Counted from the stretch's first letter, positions 17,766 through 28,177 are shown. The stretch is DNA of 64,000 bases from Oceanospirillales bacterium (GCA_004762125.1 SIHQ01000011.1:89134-153133), one strand, 5' to 3'. The notes: generated by a model from the letters alone, not told the origin. Numbers and translations: made by a program.

Positions 17766-17786
17766 CGCGGCATTAACAATGCCGCG
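17766..17786. terminator. Hairpin downstream of rsmC
   Basis: CGCGGCATT (17766-17774) and AATGCCGCG (17778-17786) form a perfect nine-pair stem with a three-base loop. It lies about 70 bases after the rsmC stop; there is no long T-run. Confidence 0.5.
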
Positions 17787-17857
17787 GAGAATATCAGAAC
17801 AGTTTCTTATAGCGGAAATATCATTTATTTAGCCTTTTATAACCAAACGAAATATAG

Positions 17858-18922
17858 CTACTTCTTGATTGCTTTATAAACAGTAAAACCATCTTTTGTC
17901 ACCAGCCTTTCACAGTTACCAAACGCCTCCTGAATAATGAGTTCATACCTCAGAAAATTATTTGCTACGATTCGTAATTCACCGCCTTTGAACAAGCGAT
18001 TGGCCGTCTGCTTCAAAAACTGTTCAGTGACCGCGTAGTGCGTTTTGACACCTTGATGAAAAGGTGGGTTCGAGATAATCATCTTGAAACTGCCTTCTAC
18101 TTCTGAAAGGCCATCCGTCGCCTTCACTTCAAAATTTGCGACCTCATTCAGTTTCATTGTTGCTTCTGAGCTCGATAATGCCAGAGCGTCGACATCCACC
18201 AGCGTGTATTTATTCCCAGGCTGGCTCGCTGCCATGAAGGCTGAAATAACACCTGCACCACAGCCAAAATCCAATACCGGACCTTCCGGTACTCGATCCA
18301 GGGTTTCCAGTAATACTTTTGTTCCTACATCTACACGGCCGTGACTGAATACACCGGGAAGGGAGTGTATCTTCAACTCTTTATCATTTACGTCGAGATT
18401 AAACTCTGACCAGTACTTATCAACACTGAATACGCTGGCACCCTTTTTTGCTTCAGAGGCATCAATCAAACCGCAGTGACGAGCATTATCAAAATTACGG
18501 ACACAGTCATAACGCTCTTTTAGTTTTTTACGCCAGGACTTAATACCTTCACCGTTTTGCCCTACTAACCAGATGGTACCAGTCTCGCTCAGCAGCGGAT
18601 GTATCATGTCCAACCAGAAATCCATCAACGGTTTGCTTTTCTGTAGAAAGACCAAAGCACCGTCATAACTTCCAGAAGCCTCTTTCAGGGCAGAACCAAA
18701 CTCCAGAGTCAGTTGCTCACTGTTTTGCCAATTAGAATCGATGGTGGAAAATACCGAATAATCGCTGGTTAAGCCGTGAATAGATTCAACAATACTTTCA
18801 TCTATCAGGTTTTCTGCCAGACCATCAGCAGGCATTCCTACCATTAGCAGACGCTTGCACTCCAGCTCAGAGCTGTTTCGAAGAATAAGCTGACTTGGAT
18901 TCGTCAGTGCCTGATTGCTCAT
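17858..18922 (-). CDS. rsmC: 16S rRNA (guanine(1207)-N2)-methyltransferase
   Basis: Product of 354 residues, close to the family length. The protein has the RsmC two-domain form: a degenerate N-terminal methylase-like half and a C-terminal catalytic half with the SAM motif PVLDFGCGAGVISAFMA and the substrate motif IISNPPFHQGVKTHY. It methylates G1207 of 16S rRNA in the 30S subunit. It is divergent from yciA; about 250 bases between them hold both promoters. Nothing in the sequence is unusual. Confidence 0.95.
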   Translation of the reverse strand: MSNQALTNPSQLILRNSSELECKRLLMVGMPADGLAENLIDESIVESIHGLTSDYSVFSTIDSNWQNSEQLTLEFGSALKEASGSYDGALVFLQKSKPLMDFWLDMIHPLLSETGTIWLVGQNGEGIKSWRKKLKERYDCVRNFDNARHCGLIDASEAKKGASVFSVDKYWSEFNLDVNDKELKIHSLPGVFSHGRVDVGTKVLLETLDRVPEGPVLDFGCGAGVISAFMAASQPGNKYTLVDVDALALSSSEATMKLNEVANFEVKATDGLSEVEGSFKMIISNPPFHQGVKTHYAVTEQFLKQTANRLFKGGELRIVANNFLRYELIIQEAFGNCERLVTKDGFTVYKAIKK

Positions 18923-19170
18923 AGAAACCTTTTGACTGAATGTAAAATGCCGCTCTTATACCTGAACACCTCCCCATTTGCCAATCACATTACAAGAAGC
19001 AATGCCGAGGATGCCCTGCCCTTATTACAGTTTGTTTCAATCTTGCAGGAAGTACCAATTTACAAGCCTTGGACACAGGCTTAGCATGCGCGCCAATTTA
19101 CCTATTTGTTCCTGAGAATATATCGGATTCATTCCGACCTTTTCAGTTTCTTCTGTCAATGGAGCCCAAC

Positions 19171-19569
19171 ATGCTGGAACCACGTGGCGAACTGATGCTT
19201 CGCACACTTGCAATGCCTTCTGACACCAACCCCAATGGGGATATTTTTGGTGGCTGGTTAATGTCCCAGATGGACATTGCTGGTGGTATTGCTGGTAAGC
19301 AACGAAGTTTCAGTCGTGTATCAACGGTCGCGGTTGAATCCATGTCATTTCACCTGCCAGTCAAGGTGGGTGATGTGGTCTGCTGTTATGCAGAGATGAT
19401 GCACGTTGGTACGACATCAATGAGAATCAAACTGGAGGTCTGGAACATGAACATGCCATTCAGTCAGAGCCGTAGCAAGGTCACTGAAGGTATTTTCACC
19501 TATGTTGCCATTGACCAAAACGGCAGGCCTATTCCTGTAGATCGAGATAAGAAGAGAGCCATACAATGA
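19171..19569 (+). CDS. yciA: Acyl-CoA thioesterase, YciA type
   Basis: Product of 132 residues from the ATG at 19171, which has GGAG six bases upstream and gives the normal family length; earlier in-frame starts (19069, 19159) would add an unusual N-terminus. The hotdog-fold signature is clear: [20 protein letters not shown] then [13 protein letters not shown], with the catalytic Asp/Asn region typical of YciA. It hydrolyses acyl-CoA esters in the cytoplasm. The last bases overlap the udk start by four (ATGA), so the two genes are translationally coupled. Confidence 0.93.
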   Translation: MLEPRGELMLRTLAMPSDTNPNGDIFGGWLMSQMDIAGGIAGKQRSFSRVSTVAVESMSFHLPVKVGDVVCCYAEMMHVGTTSMRIKLEVWNMNMPFSQSRSKVTEGIFTYVAIDQNGRPIPVDRDKKRAIQ

Positions 19570-20186
19570 AACAGAAAACGATTCTGGTCGGCATTGCCGG
19601 TGCCTCTGCTTCCGGAAAAAGTTTGCTGGCCAACACTCTGGTAGAAGAGCTTCAATCCGAACATGTTTGCGTTATATCTGAAGATTCCTATTACCGCGAT
19701 CAGTCTCATATGTCTATGGTAGAACGGGTTCGTACCAACTACGATCACCCGGACTCCATGGATCATGACCTCATGCTTGAGCATATGAATATGCTGAAAG
19801 AAGGTCAGGCCGTTAACGTACCGCTTTACGATTATACTGCGCACAACCGTAAAGAAGAGTGTCGACATGTCCTGCCTGCACGAGTGATCCTGATTGAAGG
19901 CATTCTGCTGTTTACCCGTCCTGAAGTCCGTCAAGCGTTCGACCTGCGTTTCTACATGGACACACCGTTGGATATATGCCTGATAAGACGAATGAAGCGT
20001 GACATTGTCGAGCGTGGTCGTGACGTAGATTCTGTTATCAAGCAGTATCTGGAAACCGTTCGCCCCATGTTCCTTCAATTTATCGAGCCGGCCCGTCAAC
20101 ACGCTGATTTGATCATCCCTCACGGTGGCAAAAACCGTATTGCTATTGACCTGATCAAGACCAAAATTCAAGATCTTATAGGTTAA
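19566..20186 (+). CDS. udk: Uridine kinase
   Basis: Product of 206 residues. The Walker A motif GASASGKS is at residues 12-19, and [10 protein letters not shown] and [13 protein letters not shown] are typical of uridine/cytidine kinases. It phosphorylates uridine and cytidine in pyrimidine salvage. The start overlaps yciA by four bases. A GC-rich hairpin follows about 15 bases after the stop. guaC, a purine-salvage gene, follows 420 bases later with its own upstream region. Confidence 0.96.
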   Translation: MKQKTILVGIAGASASGKSLLANTLVEELQSEHVCVISEDSYYRDQSHMSMVERVRTNYDHPDSMDHDLMLEHMNMLKEGQAVNVPLYDYTAHNRKEECRHVLPARVILIEGILLFTRPEVRQAFDLRFYMDTPLDICLIRRMKRDIVERGRDVDSVIKQYLETVRPMFLQFIEPARQHADLIIPHGGKNRIAIDLIKTKIQDLIG

Positions 20187-20200
20187 CCTGTTTACCGCCT

Positions 20201-20226
20201 CCTCTGTCTGCTTACGGCAGCAGAGG
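20201..20226 (+). terminator. Terminator after udk
   Basis: CCTCTGTCTGC and GGCAGCAGAGG can pair over ten positions with one bulged T. A T-rich stretch follows at 20230-20245. Confidence 0.6.
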
Positions 20227-20605
20227 CTCATCTTTACTTTTTCTACTCCTCTGATTTTTCAGTTATTCAACTAAACACACCTGCCTTCAGACTTAATTCA
20301 ACATCTTCAGCTAACATCCAAGTCCTTCACTGATAATGGAACAAACTGGCAGCATAAACCTCTTTAGAGGAGATACAGTACAGGGTTCTCAGCTTGGCTC
20401 GTAATAGTCACTGGTTCTGGTAAAATAAAAACTTTCTAATTTATCTCTTTCTTGTTTAAGATAGTGCCGTATAAGCGTTGCAAACGAACGCACTTTCATT
20501 GCTTTTGATTTAGTGTTTTTGAAAGTCCACCCAAAACCACCTTATACACTCCAAACCAATCATTTTTCTTAATCACAGACCAACAGAAAGTCTTACGGGA
20601 AAATT
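20227..20605. promoter_or_regulatory. guaC upstream region with a PurR-like inverted repeat
   Basis: Within this gene-free stretch, GCGTT-GCAAACG-AACGC at 20475-20491 is an inverted repeat whose core GCAAACG equals the left half of a PurR operator. The right half is poor, so it is only a candidate. No riboswitch fold was recognised by eye. Confidence 0.3.
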
Positions 20606-21643
20606 ATGCGTGTTGAAGCTGATATCAAGCTGGGCTTTAAAGATGTTCTGTTCAGACCCAAGCGTTCAACCCTGAAGAGCCGTTCCCAGGTCAGCCTGGA
20701 ACGTACCTTCAAATTTATTCATACCGACCAGGAATGGACCGGTGTTCCTGTCATTGCTGCCAACATGGATACTGTTGGCACTTTTGAAATAGCTCTGGCT
20801 CTTGCTGAACAAAAAATGCTGACAGCTGTTCACAAGCATTACAGCGTTGATGAATGGCAGGCATTCCTGAGTAGCGCTCCTGAAGGCATTGAAAACCACG
20901 TACTGGTCAGCAGCGGTACCTCTGCCAATGATTTCATCAAACTGGGTGACATTTTGGCACTCAATGACAAGCTGCGCTTTATCTGCATCGATGTGGCTAA
21001 CGGTTATTCTGAGCATTTTGTTGATTTCGTAGTAAAAGTTCGAGCAGCCCATCCAGATAAGATCATAGTTGCTGGTAATGTGGTTACAGGCGAGATGGTT
21101 GAAGAACTGATCCTAAAAGGCGCTGATATCGTTAAAGTGGGCATTGGCCCGGGTTCTGTTTGCACTACTCGTATTAAAACCGGTGTTGGCTATCCTCAAC
21201 TGTCCGCCACTATCGAGTGCGCTGACGCTGCTCATGGTGTAGGCGGGCAAATTATTTCCGATGGCGGCTGCTCCTGTGCAGGTGACGTATCCAAAGCCTT
21301 CGGTGGTGGTGCTGACTTCGTTATGCTTGGTGGCATGTTTGCTGGTCACGATGAATCCGGCGGCAAACTCGTTGAGGAAGACGGTAAACAGTTCAAACTG
21401 TTTTACGGAATGAGTTCACAAACGGCTATGGACAAGCATTCCGGTGGCGTTGCCAACTACAGAGCTTCGGAAGGTAAAACAGTTAAGGTTCCTTATCGCG
21501 GACCTGTTATTGAAACCGTTCAGGATATTCTGGGTGGTGTACGTTCGACATGTACCTACGTGGGTGCTGCAACCTTGAAAGAATTAAGTAAACGTACAAC
21601 CTTTATTCGGGTTTTGGAGCAGGAAAACCGCTTCTTTAATTAA
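20606..21643 (+). CDS. guaC: GMP reductase
   Basis: Product of 345 residues, family length. The catalytic loop [11 protein letters not shown] places the active cysteine at Cys186, and [20 protein letters not shown] is the phosphate-binding region. The enzyme reduces GMP to IMP with NADPH in purine salvage. The C-terminal segment ([20 protein letters not shown]) is notable because a decayed copy of it exists 1.8 kb downstream, between two paralogous genes (see 23281-23430). An inverted repeat follows the stop codon. Confidence 0.97.
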   Translation: MRVEADIKLGFKDVLFRPKRSTLKSRSQVSLERTFKFIHTDQEWTGVPVIAANMDTVGTFEIALALAEQKMLTAVHKHYSVDEWQAFLSSAPEGIENHVLVSSGTSANDFIKLGDILALNDKLRFICIDVANGYSEHFVDFVVKVRAAHPDKIIVAGNVVTGEMVEELILKGADIVKVGIGPGSVCTTRIKTGVGYPQLSATIECADAAHGVGGQIISDGGCSCAGDVSKAFGGGADFVMLGGMFAGHDESGGKLVEEDGKQFKLFYGMSSQTAMDKHSGGVANYRASEGKTVKVPYRGPVIETVQDILGGVRSTCTYVGAATLKELSKRTTFIRVLEQENRFFN

Positions 21644-21658
21644 TTTTTCCACCTCATG

Positions 21659-21687
21659 CAGCTATCACTATTCTGATCTGATAGCTG
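21659..21687 (+). terminator. Hairpin after guaC
   Basis: CAGCTATCA (21659-21667) and TGATAGCTG (21679-21687) form a perfect nine-pair stem. There is no T-run, so termination may be partial. Confidence 0.45.
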
Positions 21688-21758
21688 TATCACTCATTTC
21701 CAGCATTATTTATGATTACTCATTCCACACGATAAATAAGCAACTACACTCCTACTTC

Positions 21759-23267
21759 GTGATTTTACACTTGGACACTTCCGTCGTGTTGCTTAAAAGT
21801 CATCGTAGCGTCTTTCTTCAATTAGTATTCATCAGCCTTCTTCTGCTACATCCAAGAGTTTCCGTTTCCAGCGACTGGGAATACCATTACTCGTGCGACC
21901 TGAGCCCTTTTTTGAAGGGCAATGGAAAACTAGCGACAGATTCAGGGTATCAATATTTTCTTTATATTGAACATTGCAAAAGAAAGAAAGACAAAGACAA
22001 AGACAAAGAAGAGACGCAAGTTCGTAACCGATATCCACATGCAGCCCCACAAGAAGATACTGCAATTCAGATTGAGCTTGAGGTCGATCCTGACACAGAC
22101 ACAGAAGGCACAAATATAATAATCACTAATTCCTATTTAACAACAGGAGGTGTAGGCAATGCAGTCAGCCTTATTGCCGCAATCGATTTCAATAAAAATA
22201 GGCTAGCGATTCAACAACGCTGCTTACCTACTCATGCCAGAGAAAAATCAGTAACGAACTCTCTGGAAGGCTTTCGTTCAGGCAAAACATTTACTTTAAC
22301 ACCCGATGGCAGCCCTATTTATTACACGACACCTGCTATTCAACTCAATACTGACCGATTGTCTCGACTTAAAGAACTTATCGATAAGCTTTACAAGATA
22401 GCATCGGACTTCGATGAAGAAGCCGAGATTCCTACGACCATCCGAAAACTTTGGCTTATAGTGAGTGAGTATTATCAACACATCGCCGCTTTTTCACCAC
22501 TTGGAGCACTGGCTTTATCACTATTTTCCAGCGCCTACGCCGAGGCTGTTGCCCTGAGTGTCATTACTTATGAAGAGTCACCAACAGCTAACTTTACGGG
22601 TTGCCGTGTGTTTATACTGATCAACACAGACGAACTCATTAGAGACATGTACCGACAGAATATCCTGATATTCGATCCCGACAACGGCATAGATCGTCTC
22701 ACCAGTGCCAATACTGTCAATGAAATTGCAAACGCTATCAACACAGAACATTTCTCTCGCACCTTTCAAACCACCGGTGAACTGATTCGATTTGCCGACG
22801 AAGCCGAACGATGCCAGTGCCCATACTGTGCCAACATAGATCGACGAGCAGCAGGTGAGTTTGGCGGCTGCCTGGTTGATGGACTGATACTTTTGGACGT
22901 ACTTCTCTCAAATGTTCTTGGCAATGTTCATAACAGGTTGGATCTACCACCAGGCAATATTTCAGAAATTGAAATCTATGCCACCAATATTTCTACTCCT
23001 GACATAAGCAACACTATCTTGAAAGAGAGACTTTACAATTTTGCCAATTTTTCGTCTTTTGATAACACCAATGATGAACTGTTCGGCATTCCCTCTCACT
23101 GCCAGTGCCAGTCATGCCCCCCAACGCCCACGGCCCTCTCTAATTATTATGCGATTGCCGCACTTATCGGAACTAATGTCGCTGTGTTCATAACAGGTAC
23201 TATCATACCTATGCTTTGTTGCTCACTCTGTAAAACAACCTATAGGCGTATAAACCAACACCACTGA
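21759..23267 (+). CDS. Cysteine-rich exported membrane-anchored protein of unknown function, copy 1
   Basis: Product of 502 residues if it starts at the GTG at 21759; the true start is uncertain because no strong ribosome site is seen. A signal peptide is likely (LQLVFISLLLLHP, residues 20-32). A second hydrophobic segment lies near 243-266 and a C-terminal membrane span near 463-487, followed by a short basic tail. Two C-x-C-x2-C clusters (Cys352/354/357 and Cys448/450/453) recall metal-binding or disulfide knuckles. GC-containing blocks (NFTGCRVFIL, GGCLVDGLIL) precede each cluster. The protein is clearly related to the next gene: both contain LYK(I/V)ASDF, the TGC block and both cysteine clusters. 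I know no family. It is probably an envelope protein; its function is unknown. Confidence 0.8.
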   Translation: MILHLDTSVVLLKSHRSVFLQLVFISLLLLHPRVSVSSDWEYHYSCDLSPFLKGNGKLATDSGYQYFLYIEHCKRKKDKDKDKEETQVRNRYPHAAPQEDTAIQIELEVDPDTDTEGTNIIITNSYLTTGGVGNAVSLIAAIDFNKNRLAIQQRCLPTHAREKSVTNSLEGFRSGKTFTLTPDGSPIYYTTPAIQLNTDRLSRLKELIDKLYKIASDFDEEAEIPTTIRKLWLIVSEYYQHIAAFSPLGALALSLFSSAYAEAVALSVITYEESPTANFTGCRVFILINTDELIRDMYRQNILIFDPDNGIDRLTSANTVNEIANAINTEHFSRTFQTTGELIRFADEAERCQCPYCANIDRRAAGEFGGCLVDGLILLDVLLSNVLGNVHNRLDLPPGNISEIEIYATNISTPDISNTILKERLYNFANFSSFDNTNDELFGIPSHCQCQSCPPTPTALSNYYAIAALIGTNVAVFITGTIIPMLCCSLCKTTYRRINQHH

Positions 23268-23280
23268 TAGAAAAATTGTT

Positions 23281-23430
23281 GCGAGAACCTAGCCATTGCA
23301 ATGGCTCAGAATGTACTGTTAGGAACGCGCTTTATCCTCAGCCATACAGTGCACAGGCACCCTGAAAGAGCTGAGCAAGTGTACACCCTTTATTAGGGTT
23401 CAAGAGCAGGAAAACCGCATTTATTCATAA
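23281..23430 (+). pseudogene. Relic of the 3' end of guaC
   Basis: The last 69 coding bases align with the end of guaC at 51 of 69 positions by hand count. They translate to TLKELSKCTPFIRVQEQENR, against [20 protein letters not shown] in GuaC, and end in a stop. Upstream, similarity continues (I---Q--L-G-R pattern from 23295) with a one-base shift. The distance from its stop to the next gene (about 112-121 bases) equals that between guaC and the first cysteine-rich gene (115). It is therefore a leftover of a tandem duplication of guaC plus the neighbouring gene. Confidence 0.85.
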
Positions 23431-23551
23431 TTCCTAAAACTGTGCCAGTAGACAGAACTCTTCCTTCTACCGACTATCTGGCTAAAATAAAAATACTGTC
23501 TACATTTTCAAGTTACTCATCAGCGTTTCAACATAATTTTGAGTGACAATA

Positions 23552-25075
23552 ATGAAGCCGGAAACTCCATTACTACCAGCAACCGTTTTAAAATCTTTCT
23601 TACTGAGCAGTTTGCTTTGCCTCATCACATTATTTAGTCAGCCACCTGAAGCCATCGCAGCTGATGAATACTTGAATATACAAGATGAACTGGATGGGTA
23701 TAGCCTCAAAAAAACGAGTCGTTTTAAGGCCATCATATGTCGGCCCGAATCTGCCCAGACATTGAACCGTGGACTCTGTTCGGCATTAAGCGTTGCTACC
23801 TCTCCGGCCGACAGCCCGTCGAACTACGCACAAGACTCTCCTTCCCAGTCACATCATTCACAAGAAGACCATGGAACTCACTCTCAACAAGCAGTTAGTT
23901 TGACGCAGGTTGCAGTAAATATCCCCAATTCCGCAGCTCAAATTCCAGTCGACACTATTGTTATGGTCTTTACCGCACCACATGAACAAACTCATATGGG
24001 CTGGGAAGCTATTGCACTCTATGACCCAACTGCAAACGAAATAGTTCATGTAACAAATGATGTCAATGAACATCAAAGTGCAACCATAGATCTCATGACA
24101 GAAAATCATGATGTCTTAGGGTCTGCTGCTCTTATAGGAGGTGATGGCGGAATGTATTTCCCATTATTCACCTCTTCACAGTTAGAACAGATGCAATTTA
24201 AAGATAGTGCAAACACATTATATAAGGTAGCAAGTGACTTTACAGACGCGTACCGTAAAATGACTCGTGAAGGTCAATCAAGAGTCAACTCTGTAATCAC
24301 AGCCAAAATACCATTGATACAGCATTACTGGGATACAGCATTACTGGGTCTAAGTATAATTAAAAAACGCTGGCCAGTGATTACATCCGTGGCTCTAATA
24401 CCCTGGACGCTTACCGGCTTGGTCGAATATTTATATAAACAACAACTTACTGACTACATATTGGAATATGAACCTCAGCCCGCTTACAACCTTACCGGCT
24501 GCCACCTCCACGTAGAGGTGTTGACACAAGAACTTTACACCGATTTAAAAAACAATCAGATCACTCCGATTATCTACGATGCTACAGAGCCTGTTGAGAC
24601 AATTATTTCACACCTCGATAACATAACCAGTACAAAATTCAGAACCTACGGCTCATTTGTTGAATTTCTAACCAGCTCGGTAAATTGTCGCTGCCCGGAC
24701 TGCCCTGGCGATGCGACGAACAGTCAAACAGATTTAGCGGGCTGTGATGTTTTTGTCCAAACACAAACCGATGTTCTCTCCAACGACATAAAGACACAGA
24801 GAAATTATCAATATAATTCAGCTTTAAACCAAAACACGAGAATTGAAGGAACATTACTTTTTACTGAAGGTGAAGAAAAAGATTCGCCCAACAGCAACCG
24901 TGTCTGTGGCTGTACCCTGTGCTCACCCATCGCAACGCAAGCGAGCCAAAATAGTGTTGAAGGTATACTGTTCACAGTTCATGCCGGGCATACTGCTTTT
25001 TGGGTGGCCGCTATATCTGGCGGTATCTTACTCTACAAATACTGCTGGCTGTCTCGTCATCAGAAGGCAGACTGA
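23552..25075 (+). CDS. Cysteine-rich exported membrane-anchored protein of unknown function, copy 2
   Basis: Product of 507 residues from the ATG at 23552 (a GTG at 23543 is possible). A signal peptide is present (FLLSSLLCLITLFSQPPEAIA). A Ser/His/Gln-rich linker at about 85-115 is followed by a region with a hydrophobic segment near 280 and a C-terminal span near 480-500. It shares with copy 1 the LYKVASDF block, the YNLTGCHLHVEV block and two C-x-C-x2-C clusters (CRCPDC and CGCTLC), but the N-terminal third has diverged strongly. The stop lies inside the 3' end of the convergent pflA gene (16-base overlap). The family is unknown to me. Tandem duplication followed by divergence suggests selection for variation at the cell surface, which is inference. 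Confidence 0.82.
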   Translation: MKPETPLLPATVLKSFLLSSLLCLITLFSQPPEAIAADEYLNIQDELDGYSLKKTSRFKAIICRPESAQTLNRGLCSALSVATSPADSPSNYAQDSPSQSHHSQEDHGTHSQQAVSLTQVAVNIPNSAAQIPVDTIVMVFTAPHEQTHMGWEAIALYDPTANEIVHVTNDVNEHQSATIDLMTENHDVLGSAALIGGDGGMYFPLFTSSQLEQMQFKDSANTLYKVASDFTDAYRKMTREGQSRVNSVITAKIPLIQHYWDTALLGLSIIKKRWPVITSVALIPWTLTGLVEYLYKQQLTDYILEYEPQPAYNLTGCHLHVEVLTQELYTDLKNNQITPIIYDATEPVETIISHLDNITSTKFRTYGSFVEFLTSSVNCRCPDCPGDATNSQTDLAGCDVFVQTQTDVLSNDIKTQRNYQYNSALNQNTRIEGTLLFTEGEEKDSPNSNRVCGCTLCSPIATQASQNSVEGILFTVHAGHTAFWVAAISGGILLYKYCWLSRHQKAD

Positions 25076-25791
25076 ACGCCGACATTCATAAATTTTTGCT
25101 GGATCGCTTCCAGTTGCTCTTGCGTCGGCGGTGTCACCTTTTCCAACTCGTACGTGTCATTCAGCAGATCCCATTTATGCACACCCAGACTGTGATAAGG
25201 GAGAATTTCCACTTTCTCAACATTCTTCATGGGCGCAATAAATTCAGCCAACATACGAGCGTACTCAGGGTTAATGGTATAGCCATCAACAATCACATAT
25301 CGAATCCAGACAGGTTTATTGATTTCATTCAGATAACGAGCAAAACGCTGAGTATGGCTTCCCGTCACATAGGTGAGTTTTTTATGCATTTCCTCATCCA
25401 TGTGTTTTATGTCCAGCAGAACCAGATCTGTCTGCTCCAGTAACTGAACCACATCGTCGTTAATCTGCTTAGCAAAACCATTGGTGTCCAGACAGGTATG
25501 AATACCTTCCTTACGACACTCGGTAAACAAATCTTTAACGAATTCAGACTGCAGTAATGGCTCGCCACCCGTCACAGTGATACCACCGGATAGATAATTC
25601 TTAACCTTTTTTATTTCGTTAAAAACTTCCCTATGGCTTTTAACCTCTCCACCTTCTTTCAAATCCCAGGTATCCCGGTTGTGGCAATAACGACAGCGCA
25701 TCAGACAGCCCTGCATAAATATTACATAGCGAATACCGGGACCATCTACTGTGCCAAAAGAGTCAAGGGAATGAACGCGGCCAAGGGACAT
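25060..25791 (-). CDS. pflA: Pyruvate formate-lyase activating enzyme (radical SAM)
   Basis: Product of 243 residues from the ATG at 25791; with this start the cluster-binding cysteines fall at 29, 33 and 36 (CLMRCRYCHN), as in well-studied PflA. The GGEPLL motif of radical SAM enzymes is present (TGGEPLLQSEF). It installs the glycyl radical on PflB under anaerobic conditions. The gene lies downstream of pflB on the same strand, but a strong terminator separates them, so activase levels should be much lower than PflB. Its 3' end overlaps the convergent cysteine-rich gene by 16 bases. Confidence 0.97.
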   Translation of the reverse strand: MSLGRVHSLDSFGTVDGPGIRYVIFMQGCLMRCRYCHNRDTWDLKEGGEVKSHREVFNEIKKVKNYLSGGITVTGGEPLLQSEFVKDLFTECRKEGIHTCLDTNGFAKQINDDVVQLLEQTDLVLLDIKHMDEEMHKKLTYVTGSHTQRFARYLNEINKPVWIRYVIVDGYTINPEYARMLAEFIAPMKNVEKVEILPYHSLGVHKWDLLNDTYELEKVTPPTQEQLEAIQQKFMNVGVQSAF

Positions 25792-25846
25792 CAAGGAAAC
25801 CTCAGATTAAAAGTGAACTACCTGCGAAAAACAGATTTTCTTCTAT

Positions 25847-25875
25847 GAAAAAGGCCGGCAAAAACCGGCCTTCTC
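25847..25875 (-). terminator. Terminator between pflB and pflA
   Basis: On the minus strand AAGGCCGG, a short T-rich loop and CCGGCCTT form an eight-pair GC-rich stem followed by a T-run. It lies about 20 bases beyond the pflB stop. Confidence 0.9.
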
Positions 25876-25894
25876 TTACCCTTTACAAATCAGC

Positions 25895-28177
25895 TTACAT
25901 GCTGGCTGTAAAGGTACGGGCAATGACATCACGTTGCTGCTCTTGCGTCAGAGAGTTGAAGCGTACTGCATAGCCGGATACACGGATAGTCAGGGAAGGA
26001 TACTTCTCTGGGTTCTCTACCGCATCTTCCAGCATTTCACGGTTCAGTACGTTCACGTTCAGATGCTGACCACCTTCACGCTCAACTTCATGATGGAAGT
26101 AACCATCCATCAATCCGACCAGGTTCTTACGACGTCCGTCTTCATCCTTACCCAGCGCCTTAGGCACGATAGAGAAGGTATAGGAAATACCGTCTTTTGC
26201 GTAAGCAAACGGTAGTTTTGCAACGGAACTCAGAGAGGCAATAGCACCACTGGTGTCACGACCGTGCATTGGGTTAGCACCCGGGCCAAATGGCTGACCT
26301 GCACGACGACCGTCTGGAGTATTACCGGTTTTCTTACCGTACACAACGTTTGATGTGATGGTCAGAATAGACTGGGTTGGCGTCGCATTACGGTATGTTC
26401 TGTTAGAAGCCACTTTCTTCATGAAGGACTCGACCAGTTCACAGGCAATGACATCAACACGTTCTTCGTTGTTACCGAACTTCGGGTAATCACCTTCGAT
26501 CTCGAAATCAGTAGCAATGCCGTCTTCATCACGTACCGGTCTAACCTTGGCGTACTTGATAGCAGCCAGAGAGTCAGCAGCAACAGACAGACCTGCAATA
26601 CCACAAGCCATGGTTCGCATTACATCACGATCGTGCAGCGCCATCTGGGCTGCTTCGTAAGAATACTTGTCATGCATGTAGTGAATGCTGTTCAGAGCAG
26701 TCACGTACTGGACAGCCAGCCAATCCATCAACTTGTCGAAACGACCGTAAACAGTATCGAAATCCAGTACTTCATCAGTAATCGGTGCTTCTTTAGGAGC
26801 AATCTGGATTTTCAGTTTCTCGTCAACACCACCGTTTATGGCGTATAACAGAGTCTTGGCCAGATTGGCACGAGCACCGAAGAACTGCATCTGCTTACCA
26901 ATCACCATCGGTGATACACAGCAAGCAATGGCGTAATCATCGTTGTCCATATCCGTACGCATCAGATCATCGTTTTCGTACTGGATAGAGCTAGTGTCGA
27001 TGGATACCTTGGCACAGTATTCCTTAAAACCCTGTGGCAGGGATTCAGACCAGAGTACGGTGATGTTCGGCTCAGGGGATGGACCCATAGTGTAGAGCGT
27101 ATGCAGGAAGCGGAAACTGGTCTTGGTAACCAGTGTTCGGCCGTCCATACTCATGCCACCAATGGACTCTGTTGCCCAGATAGGATCGCCAGAGAAAAGG
27201 TCATCATACTCCGGAGTACGCAGGAAACGAACCATACGCAGCTTCATCACGAAATGATCAATCATTTCCTGAGCGCCGGATTCAGTAATCTTGCCTCCAT
27301 CAATATCACGCTGGATATAAGCATCCAGAAAAGAAGCAGTACGGCCTAGGGACATGGCAGCACCATTCTGTGACTTAACGGCAGCCAGATAACCGAAGTA
27401 AGTCCACTGAACCGCTTCTTGTGCAGACGTTGCAGGCTTGCTGATGTCACAACCGTACTTACCGGCCATCTCTTTCATCTGCATCAGAGCACGGATCTGC
27501 TCCATGATTTCTTCACGCAGCTGAATGGTCTGTTCCAGGTTTTCACCAGACTCGAATACAGAGTCCAGACTGGCATGCTGGCCTTTCTTGTCAACCAGAA
27601 GGCGGTCAATACCGTACAGAGCAATACGACGGTAGTCGCCAATGATTCGACCACGACCGTATGCGTCAGGTAAACCAGTGATAACACCAGACTTACGACA
27701 GGCACGGATAGACGGAGTGTATACGTCAAAAACGCCAGCATTGTGGGTCTTGCGGTAGTCGGTAAAGATCTTATTGACCATAGGGTCAAGCTCTTTGCCG
27801 TAAACCTTGCAAGAGGTCTCCACCATGCGGATACCACCATTAGCAATCAGAGCGCGCTTCAATGGCTTTTCAGTCTGCAGGCCAACGATCGTTTCCAGAT
27901 CCTTGTTAATGTATCCCGCGTCATGTGAAGTAATAGTTGAAGGCAGATCGTGATCGAAATCGATGGGTGCGTGTGTACGATTCTCTTCCTTGATGCCTTC
28001 CATAACGTCTGCCCAGAGACGTGTGGTTGCGTCAGTCGCGTCGACTAGGAAGTCATCACCACCCTCATAAGGGGTGTAGTTTTTCTGAATAAAGTCGCGA
28101 ACATTAATGTTTTCGACCCATTCACCCTGAGCAAAACCTTCCCATCCAGCAGGAAGTTCGTTAACTGGAGTGCTCAT
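25895..28177 (-). CDS. pflB: Formate C-acetyltransferase (pyruvate formate-lyase)
   Basis: Product of 760 residues from the ATG at 28177, preceded by GAGGAG; this equals the length of the classical enzyme, whereas the more upstream start at 28216 adds 13 unusual residues. Catalytic Cys419-Cys420 are in [11 protein letters not shown], and the glycyl radical site is Gly735 in [10 protein letters not shown]. The enzyme splits pyruvate with CoA to acetyl-CoA and formate during fermentation. No formate transporter gene (focA) is next to it. The upstream region holds an FNR-like palindrome, which fits anaerobic induction. Confidence 0.97.
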   Translation of the reverse strand: MSTPVNELPAGWEGFAQGEWVENINVRDFIQKNYTPYEGGDDFLVDATDATTRLWADVMEGIKEENRTHAPIDFDHDLPSTITSHDAGYINKDLETIVGLQTEKPLKRALIANGGIRMVETSCKVYGKELDPMVNKIFTDYRKTHNAGVFDVYTPSIRACRKSGVITGLPDAYGRGRIIGDYRRIALYGIDRLLVDKKGQHASLDSVFESGENLEQTIQLREEIMEQIRALMQMKEMAGKYGCDISKPATSAQEAVQWTYFGYLAAVKSQNGAAMSLGRTASFLDAYIQRDIDGGKITESGAQEMIDHFVMKLRMVRFLRTPEYDDLFSGDPIWATESIGGMSMDGRTLVTKTSFRFLHTLYTMGPSPEPNITVLWSESLPQGFKEYCAKVSIDTSSIQYENDDLMRTDMDNDDYAIACCVSPMVIGKQMQFFGARANLAKTLLYAINGGVDEKLKIQIAPKEAPITDEVLDFDTVYGRFDKLMDWLAVQYVTALNSIHYMHDKYSYEAAQMALHDRDVMRTMACGIAGLSVAADSLAAIKYAKVRPVRDEDGIATDFEIEGDYPKFGNNEERVDVIACELVESFMKKVASNRTYRNATPTQSILTITSNVVYGKKTGNTPDGRRAGQPFGPGANPMHGRDTSGAIASLSSVAKLPFAYAKDGISYTFSIVPKALGKDEDGRRKNLVGLMDGYFHHEVEREGGQHLNVNVLNREMLEDAVENPEKYPSLTIRVSGYAVRFNSLTQEQQRDVIARTFTASM

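Noticed and set aside
19500..20231. 243-codon open frame on the minus strand
   Set aside because: It is a mirror of udk; udk has a complete Walker A and family motifs.
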